From positions 160,421 to 224,420 of the forward strand of contig NZ_JAFCLP010000012.1 of NCBI RefSeq assembly GCF_018129405.1: a DNA stretch of 64,000 nucleotides, given 5' to 3'. The notes below the pieces were generated by a model, which saw only the letters and a program-made list of their open reading frames with translations, made no database searches and was not told the DNA's origin. Of this stretch, positions 9,133 through 18,479 are shown one piece after another; position 1 is the first letter of the stretch, and each line of letters opens with the position of its first letter. Source of the DNA: Bradyrhizobium iriomotense (GTDB lineage Bacteria; Pseudomonadota; Alphaproteobacteria; Rhizobiales; Xanthobacteraceae). A program made the translations under genes and the position numbers.

Positions 9133-9990
9133 TCAGCGTGACAGGAACGTATTGCTTCGCGTCTTGCGCGCAATCGCAAAGCCGCGTGCGACCATGTCGG
9201 CAATACAATCCTGCTGCCATTCGTTTTGTGACAGGTGTTCGATCACGACCGCGCGCGGCCACAGCGATTGCGGTGCGTCGCGGAAGAAGCCGATCAGCAC
9301 GCGGTCCTCAAAACCCTCGACGTCGATCTTGAGCGAATCGACTTGGCCGACGCCGGCCTCGTCGAGAATGCGCATCAAGCGCAGCGACGGCACCTTGATG
9401 GCGTCAGCGCTGGCCGCGCCGGTCACGACATGCGTGGCGCCGAGATTGCCGCCGCCGCTCTCGATCATCAGCTCGCCGTCGCTGTCGCCCGCCGCGGCCT
9501 GAACCAGCCGCACCTGCGTCGCCTTCGATGCGGCATGGTTGAAGGATAACCGTCCAAAGGTCAGCGGATGTGGCTCGATCGCGACCACCTTGCCTTGGGT
9601 GCCGACCTGCCGCGCCATCACCAGTGCAAACGTGCCGACATTGGCGCCGACATCGACGAACACGCCGCCCGCAGGCGTGTGCTGGCGCAGGAAGTCGAGC
9701 TCGTCGAGATTGTAGTCGGGATTGAACAGCGCACCGCGCTCGGTCGCGCTGCCCTGGTGATAGAAGCGGAACGAGGCGCCCTGATACTGCACATCGACCG
9801 GTCCGCCGCGGAGCAGATTGACCAGCCGCGACAGCCAGGGCCGGAATGCGCCGCGCTTCAGCCCCGATCGCGTCGCGAGGCTGATGATCGCGGCCTGCGC
9901 CGCGTTCGGCGCAAACGCGCCGAACGGCGCGGTCGATGGGGCGTTGTCGGGCGTCAAGCAGCAGGTCCTCGTGGCAAGCGGCGCATGCAT
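9133..9990 (-). CDS. FkbM-family SAM-dependent methyltransferase
   Basis: 285 residues from the ATG at 9990. The SAM-binding motif I is FVDVGANVGTFALVMAR, then VVAIEPHPLTFGRL (motif II). SLKIDVEGFEDRVL near the C-terminus is the FkbM signature. Family members O-methylate sugars, polyketides or other small molecules, and several act on surface glycans. The open frame continues to 10188, but those 66 codons lie in repeat B1 and match no part of the family; hence the start chosen. It follows the ABC exporter gene on the same strand, with B1 filling the gap. The substrate is unknown. Confidence 0.88.
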   Translation of the reverse strand: MHAPLATRTCCLTPDNAPSTAPFGAFAPNAAQAAIISLATRSGLKRGAFRPWLSRLVNLLRGGPVDVQYQGASFRFYHQGSATERGALFNPDYNLDELDFLRQHTPAGGVFVDVGANVGTFALVMARQVGTQGKVVAIEPHPLTFGRLSFNHAASKATQVRLVQAAAGDSDGELMIESGGGNLGATHVVTGAASADAIKVPSLRLMRILDEAGVGQVDSLKIDVEGFEDRVLIGFFRDAPQSLWPRAVVIEHLSQNEWQQDCIADMVARGFAIARKTRSNTFLSR

Positions 9991-10021
9991 AGCCGGTTTT
10001 GCGGGGGGCCACAATTTCGCT

Positions 10022-10175
10022 GTCGTCCCGGACAAGCGTAAGCGCAGATCCGGGACCCATAACCACAGGGCGTGGTTGGGTGCGAGTTGGCAACTCCGAG
10101 TCTTCGCCAAACTCAATCCTGTGGCTATGGGTCCCGGATCCGCGCGCGCTTTTGGCGCGCTTGCCCGGGACGACG
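10022..10175. repeat. Family B palindromic repeat, copy B1
   Basis: Outer arms GTCGTCCCGGACAAGCG and GCTTGCCCGGGACGAC, inner arms GGGACCCATAACCACAGG and CCTGTGGCTATGGGTCCC. The core contains GAGTTGGCAACTCCGAG and CTTCGCCAAACT. It occupies almost the whole gap between the FkbM and ABC exporter genes. Confidence 0.92.
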
Positions 10176-10184
10176 GAGAGTGCC

Positions 10185-12137
10185 TCACGCCGCCTTCTTC
10201 GGCGCCTTGCGCTGCCGCAGGAAGCGGCCGAGCAGCCTGCGCCGGCCCTTGCGCGGGATCAGGTCGACGTCGCTGACGAGCTTGGCGCCGCCCTTGCGGC
10301 GCTCCAGCACGATCTTGCGGCTGTGAAAGGCTTCCAGCTCGACGCGATGCGCGACGCTGACGATGGTCGCCTTCGGCAGCTCGTCGATGACCATTTTCAT
10401 CATCTTGTCCTGGCTCTTCTCGTCGAGCGCCGAGGTCGATTCATCGAGCACGACGATGTCGGGCTTGTGCAGCAGCAGCCGCGCGAAGGCGAGGCGCTGC
10501 TTCTCGCCGCCCGACAGCGTCTGGTCCCACGGCCCCTCCTCCTCGATCTTCTCCTTGAGATGGTCGAGGCCGACCTTGTGCAGGGCTTCCCCGATCTCCC
10601 CGACGGTCCAGTCCTCTGCGGCTCCGGGATAGGCGACGGCGCGGCGCAGCGATCCGGTGGGTACGTAGGGCCGCTGCGGCAGCATGAACAGCCGCCGGTC
10701 GGGATGGAAGTTGACGCTGCCGTCGCCCCACGGCCATAGCCCCGCAATTGCGCGCACCAGCGTGCTCTTGCCGGTGCCGGACTCGCCGGCGACCAGCAGC
10801 CGCTCGCCCGGCTCAATCACCACCTCGGTCTCGCCGACCACCGCAGTGCCGTCATCGAGCGTGACCGAGAGATCACGCAGCTCCAGCATCGCCTCGTTGT
10901 GCGTCTCGCCGCGCTGGATGCGGCCGAGGCCGTCGCCCTGCTCGGCGCGTTCGAGGCCGTCGAGCGACATCATCAGCGAGGCGATGCGGCGCGCGCAGGC
11001 ATTCCAGTCGGCGAGCCGCGGATAATTGTCGACCAGCCAGCCGAACGCGCTCTGCACGATGGTGAAGGCGGAGGCCGCCTGCATCACCTGCCCCAGCGTC
11101 ATGCTGCCGTCGAGGAATTTTGGCGCGCAGAGCAGGAGCGGCACGACCGGTGCAACGAGGCCCGACCCTTGCGACACCAGCGTGGTGCGCATGTGTTGCC
11201 CGGCGAGCCGTGCCCATTGCCGCAAGACGCTGGCGAAGTTGCGGTCGAGGCCGTCGCGCTCCTCCTCCTCGCCACCGAGCAGCGCGATGCTTTCGCCGTT
11301 CTCGCGCACGCGCGTCAGGGTGTAGCGGAAATCGGCCTCGGCCTGGTTCTTGTCTTCCGAGACCTGCACGAAGCGCCGGCCGATCACCGTGATCGATCCG
11401 GATGCGATCGCGGCGTAGAGCACCGCGGCGATCACCAGGAAGCCGGGAATGGTCACCGACGAGCCGCCGAGCGTGATGGTGAGCGCGCCGCCGATGGTCC
11501 AGAGCACGACGATGAAGGTCGCGGCCGACAGCAGCGCCGAGGTGACGCCGGCGAGGAAATCGACCGGCGCGTCGGTCGCAATGCGTAAGTCCTCTGCGAT
11601 CCGGTATTCCGGATTCTCGTGGTCGCCGCCGACGAGGTTGAGCTGGTAGTAGCGTCCGTTGGCGAGCCAGCGTGTCAGCACGCTGCCCGTGAGCCAGGCC
11701 CGCCAGCGCCGCTGGATGCTCATGCGCGCGAACACCTGCACCACGCCGAGCACGATGCTGCCGATCGCGAGCGGGAAGAATATCGCGGTGAGATGGAAGA
11801 CGCTCGTCGCGTCGCGCTGCTCGATGGCATCGAAGATCGCGCGATTCCAGACATTGATGCCGTATTGGAAGCAGACGGTGAGGATGATCAGCACGCCGAG
11901 GCCGATCGAGAACGGCCAGGCGAGACGGTCGCCGTTGCGGCCCCAGAAGCCGCGCGCGCTGATCCAGAACCGCGTCAGCAGATAGTCCTTGCGGGCCTGC
12001 TCGGCCTCTTCGGGCGACAGCTCGGGATCGGGTTCCAGCACCTCGGGCGGCGGAGCGACCTCCTCGCCGTTCTCGCCTTTGATCTCGACAATGGGTGGCG
12101 TCTTGCCCTGGTCGCGCTTCCCGGCTGGCTTTTGCAT
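10185..12137 (-). CDS. SbmA/BacA-like ABC exporter with fused ATPase (BclA/YddA type)
   Basis: 650 residues: an acidic, Pro-rich N-terminal tail (1-50), a six-helix membrane domain of the ABC_membrane_2 / SbmA-BacA type (about 75-370, with WRAWLTGSVLTRWLANGRYYQL and ENPEYRIAEDLR), then an ATPase domain. Walker A is GESGTGKST near 450. The signature is LSGGEKQRLAFARLL near 537, Walker B IVVLDEST, and the switch His is in SVAHRVEL. Relatives are E. coli YddA, Mycobacterium Rv1819c and Bradyrhizobium BclA; BclA is needed for bacteroid differentiation under plant NCR peptides. The architecture is seen; peptide or B12-type import is family knowledge. Bradyrhizobium has several paralogues, so identity with BclA is not claimed. 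Confidence 0.88.
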   Translation of the reverse strand: MQKPAGKRDQGKTPPIVEIKGENGEEVAPPPEVLEPDPELSPEEAEQARKDYLLTRFWISARGFWGRNGDRLAWPFSIGLGVLIILTVCFQYGINVWNRAIFDAIEQRDATSVFHLTAIFFPLAIGSIVLGVVQVFARMSIQRRWRAWLTGSVLTRWLANGRYYQLNLVGGDHENPEYRIAEDLRIATDAPVDFLAGVTSALLSAATFIVVLWTIGGALTITLGGSSVTIPGFLVIAAVLYAAIASGSITVIGRRFVQVSEDKNQAEADFRYTLTRVRENGESIALLGGEEEERDGLDRNFASVLRQWARLAGQHMRTTLVSQGSGLVAPVVPLLLCAPKFLDGSMTLGQVMQAASAFTIVQSAFGWLVDNYPRLADWNACARRIASLMMSLDGLERAEQGDGLGRIQRGETHNEAMLELRDLSVTLDDGTAVVGETEVVIEPGERLLVAGESGTGKSTLVRAIAGLWPWGDGSVNFHPDRRLFMLPQRPYVPTGSLRRAVAYPGAAEDWTVGEIGEALHKVGLDHLKEKIEEEGPWDQTLSGGEKQRLAFARLLLHKPDIVVLDESTSALDEKSQDKMMKMVIDELPKATIVSVAHRVELEAFHSRKIVLERRKGGAKLVSDVDLIPRKGRRRLLGRFLRQRKAPKKAA

Positions 12138-12188
12138 GGCCGGATAACGCGAGAAAAATCAGCCGGTTCCCGTCGGTTCCCGAATAGC

Positions 12189-14342
12189 CTATTCGGCGGC
12201 ACCGTCGCGCACCCGCCGCGGCCGCGCAGCCCGGTGGAGCACGCGCGACAGCTCTTCGATCGTATAGGGCTTTTGCACGAGATCGAAACCGAGGCTGCTT
12301 TCCTGGGACAGGGCCTGGCTGTAGCCGGTGGTCAGCACGACCGGCACGCCGATGCCGCGATCGCGGATCGCCCGCGCCAGATCGAGCCCGGTCATCCCGG
12401 GCATCACGATGTCGGAGAACACAACGTCGAAACGATCCGCGTCCACGACAAGCTCGGCAAGCGCATCGGCGGCATTGTCGACCAGCGTGATGCTGTAGCC
12501 GAGCGCGGTGAGGCCGTCGGCGGCGAAATTGGCGAGCTCGATATTGTCCTCGACCAGCAGCACCGACATGCCGCTGCCGGCCACCGCAGGCGCGGTGTTC
12601 GGCGCCTGCCGCTGCGGCAAGAGGTCCGCGGGCACGCGCGGGAGATAGAGCGAGAAGGTGCTGCCCTGGCCGACTTCGCTCGTGACGGTCACCTCGCCGC
12701 CGGATTGCCGGGCGAAACCGAACACCTGGGACAGGCCAAGGCCGGTGCCGTGGCCGACCTGCTTGGTGGTGAAGAACGGCTCGAAGATCCGCCCGAGCCG
12801 CGCGGCGGGAATGCCTACGCCGGTGTCGCTGACGATGACGCCGACAAAGCCTAGGCTTCCCGGGATATGGCTGTGCGAGACCTGCGCCAGCGTGTCGGGA
12901 ATGGTGGTCGCCGCCTTGACGGTGAAGCTGATCCTGCCCTTGCCCTGCATGGCATCGCGCGCATTGGTCGCCATGTTGATCAGCGCGGTCTCGAACTGGC
13001 TGGCATCGGCATTGACGAGGCACGGCTCCGCCGGCAGCCGCATCGCGATCTCGATGGCGGGGCCAAGCAGCGTGGCGAGCATGTCGTGCAGCGACTGCAA
13101 CCGCTCGCCGACGTCGAACACTTCCGGCTTCAGGGTCTGGCGCCGCGCAAAGGCGAGCAGCTGCGAGGTCAGCTTGGCCGCGCGCGCCACCGCGTCCGCA
13201 ATCGCCGTGATGTAGCGCTGACGTCGCTCTTCGCTCAGCTGCGGGCGGTTCAACAGATCGACCGAGGCGCGGATCACGGTCAGGAGGTTGTTGAAGTCGT
13301 GGGCGACGCCGCCGGTGAGCTGGCCGAGCGCCTCCAGGCGCTGGCTGTGCTTGAGCGCCTCCTCGGCCTCGCGCCGCTTTGCGGCTTCCATCTGCAGATG
13401 CTGGGTCCGCCGGAACGCGAATGCGAGCAGCAGGAACAGCAGCGCCGTGGCGGGAATGCCGAACACCAGATGCTGGCCTATGGTCGCGAACCAGCGCGCG
13501 CGGATCGCCGCGGTCTCGAGCCCTGCGCTGACATAGATCGGATACTCGGCGACGCGCCTGTAGCCGATGCGGCGCTCGATCCCGTCCGAGGGCCAGGCGA
13601 TGGTCATGAGCCCGCGCGTCGGGTGCGCGGCGATCTCGCGGCCGACCGGGCCGCCCGGATCGAGGCGGAGGTCACGGTCGAGCCGCGGGAAATGCGCCAG
13701 CACCACGCCGTCGGTGCGACCCATTGCGAAGAAGCTGCCGGGATCCGACCCGATCCTGGCGTAGAAGCTCTCGAAATATTCCGGCAGCACGGAGGCCTGG
13801 ATCACGCCGATGAAGCTGCCGTCGTCGGTATCGCGGCGGCGGCTCATGCCGAAGAAGCGCGCGCCCTGATAGGGCGGACGCGGCGTCAGCGGCATGCCGA
13901 TGAAGGTGCCGATGGTCTGGTCGACATGGGCGTAGAAATAGTCGCGGTCCGCGAAGCGCAGCTCCGGCGGCGGCGAAACCAGGCTGTTGACCAGTGCTTT
14001 TCCATCCGCGTCGAAGATCCAGGCCGATTTGAGCTGCGGCAGCGAATCGGTCAGCCGCTTCAGCCGGCGGTGCAGCGCCGCTTCGCGCGCGCGGATGATC
14101 TCGTCGGGAAGGCCGCGCACGACCTCGTTGAGCTCGGACAGGCTGCGGTCGATGGTCTCGAACACCTTGAGCGCATGCTCATGGGCGACATCGAGCGTGC
14201 GCTCGATCTCGCGGTCGGCGATGTCCTTGGTCGAGGTGTAGGAGATCGTGGAGGCGATCGCGAACAGCGCAATCGGCAGCGTCAGGGATGCAACCATCAT
14301 CCACTGCAAAAGTCTCAGCGAATTGCGTTGCGCTCCCTGCAC
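12189..14342 (-). CDS. Hybrid sensor histidine kinase / response regulator
   Basis: 717 residues. TM1 (about 12-35) and TM2 (288-310) enclose a periplasmic Cache-like sensor (40-285) with the PDC signature FADRDYFYAHVDQ and IGMPLTPRPPY. The cytoplasmic part has a HisKA domain with His348 in GGVAHDFNNLL. An HATPase domain follows (N box NMATNARDAM, G1 DTGVGIP at 506-512, G2 GTGLGLS). A C-terminal receiver has acceptor Asp644 in VFSDIVMPGMTG and Lys in VQKPYTIEEL. This fits an extracytoplasmic small-molecule sensor with an internal phosphorelay. No separate output gene is beside it. It starts 190 bases from sdhB, so it shares no obvious operon. Confidence 0.93.
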   Translation of the reverse strand: MQGAQRNSLRLLQWMMVASLTLPIALFAIASTISYTSTKDIADREIERTLDVAHEHALKVFETIDRSLSELNEVVRGLPDEIIRAREAALHRRLKRLTDSLPQLKSAWIFDADGKALVNSLVSPPPELRFADRDYFYAHVDQTIGTFIGMPLTPRPPYQGARFFGMSRRRDTDDGSFIGVIQASVLPEYFESFYARIGSDPGSFFAMGRTDGVVLAHFPRLDRDLRLDPGGPVGREIAAHPTRGLMTIAWPSDGIERRIGYRRVAEYPIYVSAGLETAAIRARWFATIGQHLVFGIPATALLFLLLAFAFRRTQHLQMEAAKRREAEEALKHSQRLEALGQLTGGVAHDFNNLLTVIRASVDLLNRPQLSEERRQRYITAIADAVARAAKLTSQLLAFARRQTLKPEVFDVGERLQSLHDMLATLLGPAIEIAMRLPAEPCLVNADASQFETALINMATNARDAMQGKGRISFTVKAATTIPDTLAQVSHSHIPGSLGFVGVIVSDTGVGIPAARLGRIFEPFFTTKQVGHGTGLGLSQVFGFARQSGGEVTVTSEVGQGSTFSLYLPRVPADLLPQRQAPNTAPAVAGSGMSVLLVEDNIELANFAADGLTALGYSITLVDNAADALAELVVDADRFDVVFSDIVMPGMTGLDLARAIRDRGIGVPVVLTTGYSQALSQESSLGFDLVQKPYTIEELSRVLHRAARPRRVRDGAAE

Positions 14343-14492
14343 GGTCGCTCCGGTCCCAGACCGGAGAGCTTACTTGAATTTCCCGCCAGGAAGGAAGCAG
14401 CTTGTCGCTATAATCTTGGGTTGTATTCCGTCGAATCGCCCGCCATGCGCGTTGCGGCAAATTCTACTCAAACTGACGCCGATCGTGGCATG

Positions 14493-14513
14493 CCCCGGCC
14501 GCGGTGGCCGGGG
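14493..14513. terminator. GC-rich hairpin between sdhB and the kinase gene
   Basis: Perfect arms CCCCGGCC / GGCCGGGG around GCGGT, 19 bases beyond the sdhB stop. There is no T-run, so it may stabilise the 3' end or assist Rho. Confidence 0.45.
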
Positions 14514-14531
14514 GCCGTAGCATGAACGATG

Positions 14532-15314
14532 CTAGACCTGACGCTCGACCATCTTGAGCTTCAGCTCGGCGATGGCTTCGGCCGGGTTCAACCCCTTCGG
14601 GCAGGCCTTGGCGCAGTTCATGATGGTGTGGCAGCGATAGAGCCGAAACGGATCCTCGAGATTGTCGAGACGTTCGCCGGTCGCCTCGTCGCGCGAATCG
14701 GAGACCCAGCGGTTGGCCTGGAGCAGCGCGGCGGGACCGAGATAGCGCTCACTGTTCCACCAATAGCTCGGGCAGGAGGTCGAGCAGCAGGCGCAGAGGA
14801 TGCACTCGTAGAGGCCGTCGAGCTTCTCGCGATCCTCGTGGCTCTGGCGCCATTCCTTCTGCGGCGTCGGCGAGGTCGTCTTCAGCCACGGCTCGACCGA
14901 GGCGTACTGCGCGTAGAAATTGGTGAGGTCGGGGACGAGGTCCTTCACCACCGGCTGGTGCGGCAGCGGATTGATCTTCACCGCGCCGTCCTTGACGTCG
15001 TGCATCGAGCGCGTGCAGGCCAGCGTGTTCTGGCCGTCGATGTTCATGGCGCAGGAGCCGCAGACGCCTTCGCGGCAGGAGCGGCGGAAGGTCAGCGACG
15101 GATCGATGTGGTTCTTGATCCAGATCAGGCCGTCCAGCACCATCGGACCGCAATCATTGGTGTCGACGTAATAGGTGTCGACGCTCGGATTCTTGCCGTC
15201 GTCCGGATTCCAGCGATAGACCTTGAACTCGCGCAGCTCGGTCGCGCCCGCGGGCTTCGGCCAGGTCTTGCCGCCAGTGATCTTGGAGTTCTTCGGAAGT
15301 GCGAATTCAACCAT
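14532..15314 (-). CDS. sdhB: Succinate dehydrogenase iron-sulfur subunit
   Basis: 260 residues, normal length. It carries three Fe-S clusters that pass electrons from the flavin of SdhA to quinone: the [2Fe-2S] ligands are in CREGVCGSC plus a later Cys, and the two ferredoxin-type groups are [16 protein letters not shown] and [17 protein letters not shown]. It is the last gene of sdhCDAB and acts at the inner face of the cytoplasmic membrane in the TCA cycle and respiratory chain. The gap to sdhA is 122 bases and holds repeat A4, which is unusual for an operon whose other junctions are 3 bases or overlap. Confidence 0.97.
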   Translation of the reverse strand: MVEFALPKNSKITGGKTWPKPAGATELREFKVYRWNPDDGKNPSVDTYYVDTNDCGPMVLDGLIWIKNHIDPSLTFRRSCREGVCGSCAMNIDGQNTLACTRSMHDVKDGAVKINPLPHQPVVKDLVPDLTNFYAQYASVEPWLKTTSPTPQKEWRQSHEDREKLDGLYECILCACCSTSCPSYWWNSERYLGPAALLQANRWVSDSRDEATGERLDNLEDPFRLYRCHTIMNCAKACPKGLNPAEAIAELKLKMVERQV

Positions 15315-15328
15315 TGCTCTAACCTTTC

Positions 15329-15429
15329 GTCATTCCGGGATGGTCCGAAGGACCAGACCCGGAATCTCGAGATTCTCAGGTGCGCAATTGCGCACCATAG
15401 TTCGATGCTGCGCGTCGCCCCGGAATGAT
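15329..15429. repeat. Family A palindromic repeat, copy A4, inside the sdh operon
   Basis: Outer arms GTCATTCCGGGATGGTCCG and CCCCGGAATGAT, with an extra TGCGCAATTGCGCA palindrome after CTCGAGATTC. The same inner variant recurs in A7. It lies between sdhA and sdhB. Confidence 0.9.
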
Positions 15430-15436
15430 TGTTCGA

Positions 15437-17272
15437 TCAATACACGCGCGCCTTGGGCGGGATGTACTGCACGTCGTTGGTCATGGTGTAGTTGTGAACC
15501 GGGCGGTACTCGATCTTGACCTTGCCGGCATCGTCCAGCCAGGCCAGCGTGTGCTTCATCCAGTTCTTGTCGTCGCGCTCGGAGAAGTCCTCGCGGGCGT
15601 GCGCGCCGCGGCTCTCGGTGCGGTTGGCGGCCGAGTTCATCGTCACCACCGCCTGCGAGATCAGATTGTCGAACTCCAGCGTCTCGACGAGGTCCGAATT
15701 CCACACCAGCGAGCGGTCGGACACGGCAATGTCGGTGATGCCGCTGTGGACCTTCTGGATCAGGTTCTGGCCTTCGCTCAGGACCTCGCCGGTGCGGAAC
15801 ACGGCGCAGTTGTTCTGCATCACGTGCTGCATGCCTTCGCGCAGCTTCGCGGTCGGGGTACCGCCGGAAGCATAGCGGAAATGGTCGAGGCGGCCGAGCG
15901 CCATCTCGGCCGAATTCGCCGGCAGCTCCGGCTGCTCGGCGTTGGCCGTGAGCTTCTCGGCGAGGCGGAGCGCGGCGGCGCGGCCGAACACGACGAGATC
16001 GATCAGCGAGTTGGAGCCGAGGCGGTTGGCACCGTGCACGGAGACGCAGGCGGCTTCGCCGATCGCCATCAGGCCGGGGATCACCGCGTTGTCGTCGCCG
16101 TCCTTCTTGGTCAGCACTTCGCCGTGATAATTCGTGGGGATGCCGCCCATGTTGTAGTGCACGGTCGGTACGATCGGGATCGGCTCGCGAGTCACGTCGA
16201 CATTGGCGAAGATCTTGGCGGATTCGGAGATGCCCGGCAGGCGCTCGGCGAGCACCGCGGGATCGAGATGGTCGAGATGCAGGAAGATGTGGTCCTTCTT
16301 CTTGCCGACGCCGCGGCCTTCGCGGATCTCGATGGTCATCGCACGCGAGACGACGTCGCGCGAGGCGAGGTCCTTCGCCGACGGCGCGTAGCGCTCCATG
16401 AAGCGCTCGCCCTCGGAGTTGACGAGATAGCCGCCTTCGCCGCGCGCGCCTTCGGTGACGAGACAGCCCGAGCCGTAGATGCCGGTCGGGTGGAATTGCA
16501 CGAACTCCATGTCCTGCAGCGGCAGGCCGGCGCGCAGCACCATGCCGCCGCCGTCGCCGGTGCAAGTGTGCGCCGAGGTGCAGGAGGCGTAGGCGCGGCC
16601 GTAGCCGCCGGTGGCGAGAATCACGGTCTGGGCGCGGAAGCGGTGCAGTGTGCCGTCGTCGAGCTTGAGCGCGATGACGCCGCGGCAGGTGCCCTGGTCG
16701 TCCATGATCAGGTCGATGGCGAAGAACTCGATGAAGAACTCGGCCGCGTGACGCAGCGACTGGCCGTACATCGTGTGCAGCATGGCATGGCCGGTGCGGT
16801 CGGCGGCGGCGCAGGTGCGCTGCGCCTGGCCCTTGCCGTAGTCCATGGTCATGCCGCCGAACGGGCGCTGGTAGATCTTGCCGTCCTCGGTGCGCGAGAA
16901 CGGCACGCCCCAATGCTCGAGCTCGTAGACCGCGTCGGGCGCGTTGCGCACCATGTATTCGATCGCGTCCTGGTCACCGAGCCAGTCCGACCCCTTCACG
17001 GTGTCGTACATGTGCCAGCGCCAGTCGTCCTTGTGCATGTTGCCGAGCGAGGCCGAGATGCCGCCCTGCGCAGCGACCGTGTGCGAGCGGGTCGGAAACA
17101 CCTTGGTGATGCAGGCGGTGCGAAGACCGGCCTCGCTGCAGCCGACCACGGCGCGCAGGCCCGCGCCGCCGGCACCGACCACGACGACGTCATAGGTGTG
17201 GTCTTCGATCGGATAGGCCTTGCCGTTGGTGGCGGGAGCGCCGTTGCCCTTGCCATTCGTCTCGTTGGCCAT
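15437..17272 (-). CDS. sdhA: Succinate dehydrogenase flavoprotein subunit
   Basis: 611 residues. The FAD-binding start is [14 protein letters not shown], and the covalent-FAD His is in [16 protein letters not shown]. Active-site segments include GTEG-type loops, [13 protein letters not shown] and [19 protein letters not shown]. It oxidises succinate to fumarate on the cytoplasmic face of complex II. It follows sdhD with only three bases between. A large open frame on the opposite strand (15425-17290) is a shadow. Confidence 0.98.
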   Translation of the reverse strand: MANETNGKGNGAPATNGKAYPIEDHTYDVVVVGAGGAGLRAVVGCSEAGLRTACITKVFPTRSHTVAAQGGISASLGNMHKDDWRWHMYDTVKGSDWLGDQDAIEYMVRNAPDAVYELEHWGVPFSRTEDGKIYQRPFGGMTMDYGKGQAQRTCAAADRTGHAMLHTMYGQSLRHAAEFFIEFFAIDLIMDDQGTCRGVIALKLDDGTLHRFRAQTVILATGGYGRAYASCTSAHTCTGDGGGMVLRAGLPLQDMEFVQFHPTGIYGSGCLVTEGARGEGGYLVNSEGERFMERYAPSAKDLASRDVVSRAMTIEIREGRGVGKKKDHIFLHLDHLDPAVLAERLPGISESAKIFANVDVTREPIPIVPTVHYNMGGIPTNYHGEVLTKKDGDDNAVIPGLMAIGEAACVSVHGANRLGSNSLIDLVVFGRAAALRLAEKLTANAEQPELPANSAEMALGRLDHFRYASGGTPTAKLREGMQHVMQNNCAVFRTGEVLSEGQNLIQKVHSGITDIAVSDRSLVWNSDLVETLEFDNLISQAVVTMNSAANRTESRGAHAREDFSERDDKNWMKHTLAWLDDAGKVKIEYRPVHNYTMTNDVQYIPPKARVY

Positions 17273-17275
17273 GGG

Positions 17276-17680
17276 TTACACTCCGGATGACAGTTGGAGA
17301 ATCGCGTAGATCGAGGCGAGCGCGACCGCGATCGAGAAGAAATTGTTGAGCATGATCGCGGTAAGCTTCAGCTTCTCGTTATGGACGTAGTCCTCGATCA
17401 CGACCTGCATGCCGATCTTCATGTGCCAGGCGCTGGCGACGATGAAGAGGACCATGATGATGGCGACCGGCAGCGAGCCGAGGATCTGCTTGGCGCCGGC
17501 CTGGTTGCGGCCGAGCAGCATCATGATGACGACGACCACCGGGATCATCAGCAACACCATCGCCACCGCAGTGACGCGCTGGCGCCAGAAGTCGCCGGTG
17601 CCGGAATGCGCGGCGCCGAGATTGCGGACGCGGCCGAGCGGGGTGCGCATGCTGCGCTTGGGCGTATCGCTCGCGCTCAT
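17276..17680 (-). CDS. sdhD: Succinate dehydrogenase membrane anchor subunit D
   Basis: 134 residues with three membrane helices (about 36-56, 68-88 and 107-130). It carries LGAAHSGTGDFWRQRVTAVA at its start and HMKIGMQVVIEDYVHNEKLK, the typical SdhD haem/quinone region with His in WHMKIG. With SdhC it binds haem b and quinone. Its ATG overlaps the sdhC stop by four bases (ATGA), so translation is probably coupled. Confidence 0.96.
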   Translation of the reverse strand: MSASDTPKRSMRTPLGRVRNLGAAHSGTGDFWRQRVTAVAMVLLMIPVVVVIMMLLGRNQAGAKQILGSLPVAIIMVLFIVASAWHMKIGMQVVIEDYVHNEKLKLTAIMLNNFFSIAVALASIYAILQLSSGV

Positions 17681-18075
17681 CGTCCGCCTCCGGTCGCATA
17701 GGCGATGATCCAGATCAGCACCGTCAACGCGATGCCGCCGATCAGGGCGCCCCAGGTCAGCGCTTCGCGCTCATTGGCCTTGAAGCCGTAGCCGAGGTCC
17801 CAGACGAAATGCCGGATGCCGCTCAGCATATGGTGCATCAGCGCCCAGGTGTAGCCGAACACGATCAGCCGGCCGATGATGCTGCCCGAGAAAGCCTGGA
17901 CATAGGCATAGGCGGCAGGGCCCGAGGCCGCTGCGATCAGCCACCAGGCCAGCAGCAGGGTTCCGACGTAAAGGGCGATACCGGTGGCGCGATGGACGAT
18001 GGACAGAGCCATCGTCAGCGTCCAGCGGTAGACTTGCATGTGTGGTGAAAGCGGTCGTTCGATCCGTGCGGTCAT
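17677..18075 (-). CDS. sdhC: Succinate dehydrogenase cytochrome b556 subunit C
   Basis: 132 residues, first gene of the operon. The start RPLSPHMQVYRWTLTMALSIVHRATGIAL is the SdhC signature, with the Ser/Arg quinone-site residues and the HRATG motif. MHHMLSGIRHFVWDLG supplies the haem-ligand His region. There are three membrane helices. The ATG at 18075 gives the conserved MTARIERPLSPHMQ start. The operon promoter must lie in the 404-base gap upstream. Confidence 0.96.
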   Translation of the reverse strand: MTARIERPLSPHMQVYRWTLTMALSIVHRATGIALYVGTLLLAWWLIAAASGPAAYAYVQAFSGSIIGRLIVFGYTWALMHHMLSGIRHFVWDLGYGFKANEREALTWGALIGGIALTVLIWIIAYATGGGR

Positions 18076-18479
18076 GGGCTTTGATGTTGTATGGCGGCCC
18101 TTGAGGGCGCGCGCGGGGATCGCGAAAGGTCGGCTCTATTTACGGAGTCGATTTCGCCTGCGCAATCACCAATTCGCCATAAATCGAACCTGGGTTCAGC
18201 TCTACAGCCTTGATGAAACAAGGCCAATCAGAGGCTTGGTATACCAGGGCGTCGGTCCGCCAACAAACAAGCGAATAAAGATTCACCTCTTCCAAAGAGG
18301 TCGAGGCGCGTTGAAATTGCTATTGGAACACCTCTAAACGGACCATGCCGTCCAATCCGGGCAGAGATCGGCCAAAGGCCTCGCCAGCGCTAATTCACCC
18401 GGGCGCCAACGCTCCTCCTCGCCATCTGATTTGATCCGGCCCGGATATGCGCACCCTGCATTCCACCCCGCCACAGCGA
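18076..18479 (-). promoter_or_regulatory. 404-base leader/promoter region of sdhCDAB
   Basis: No gene seen; short open frames here are out of register with any conserved product. The part 18170-18320 is clearly AT-richer than the surroundings, as expected of a promoter. It contains a small inverted repeat CCTCTT-CCA-AAGAGG at 18286-18300. I cannot place the -10/-35 with confidence. Confidence 0.5.

Noticed and set aside
10873-13023. 716-codon frame overlapping the kinase and the ABC exporter on the same strand
   Set aside because: Arg/Ala-rich out-of-frame reading that spans two conserved genes.
15425-17290. 621-codon open frame opposite sdhA
   Set aside because: Shadow of sdhA; no recognisable domain.
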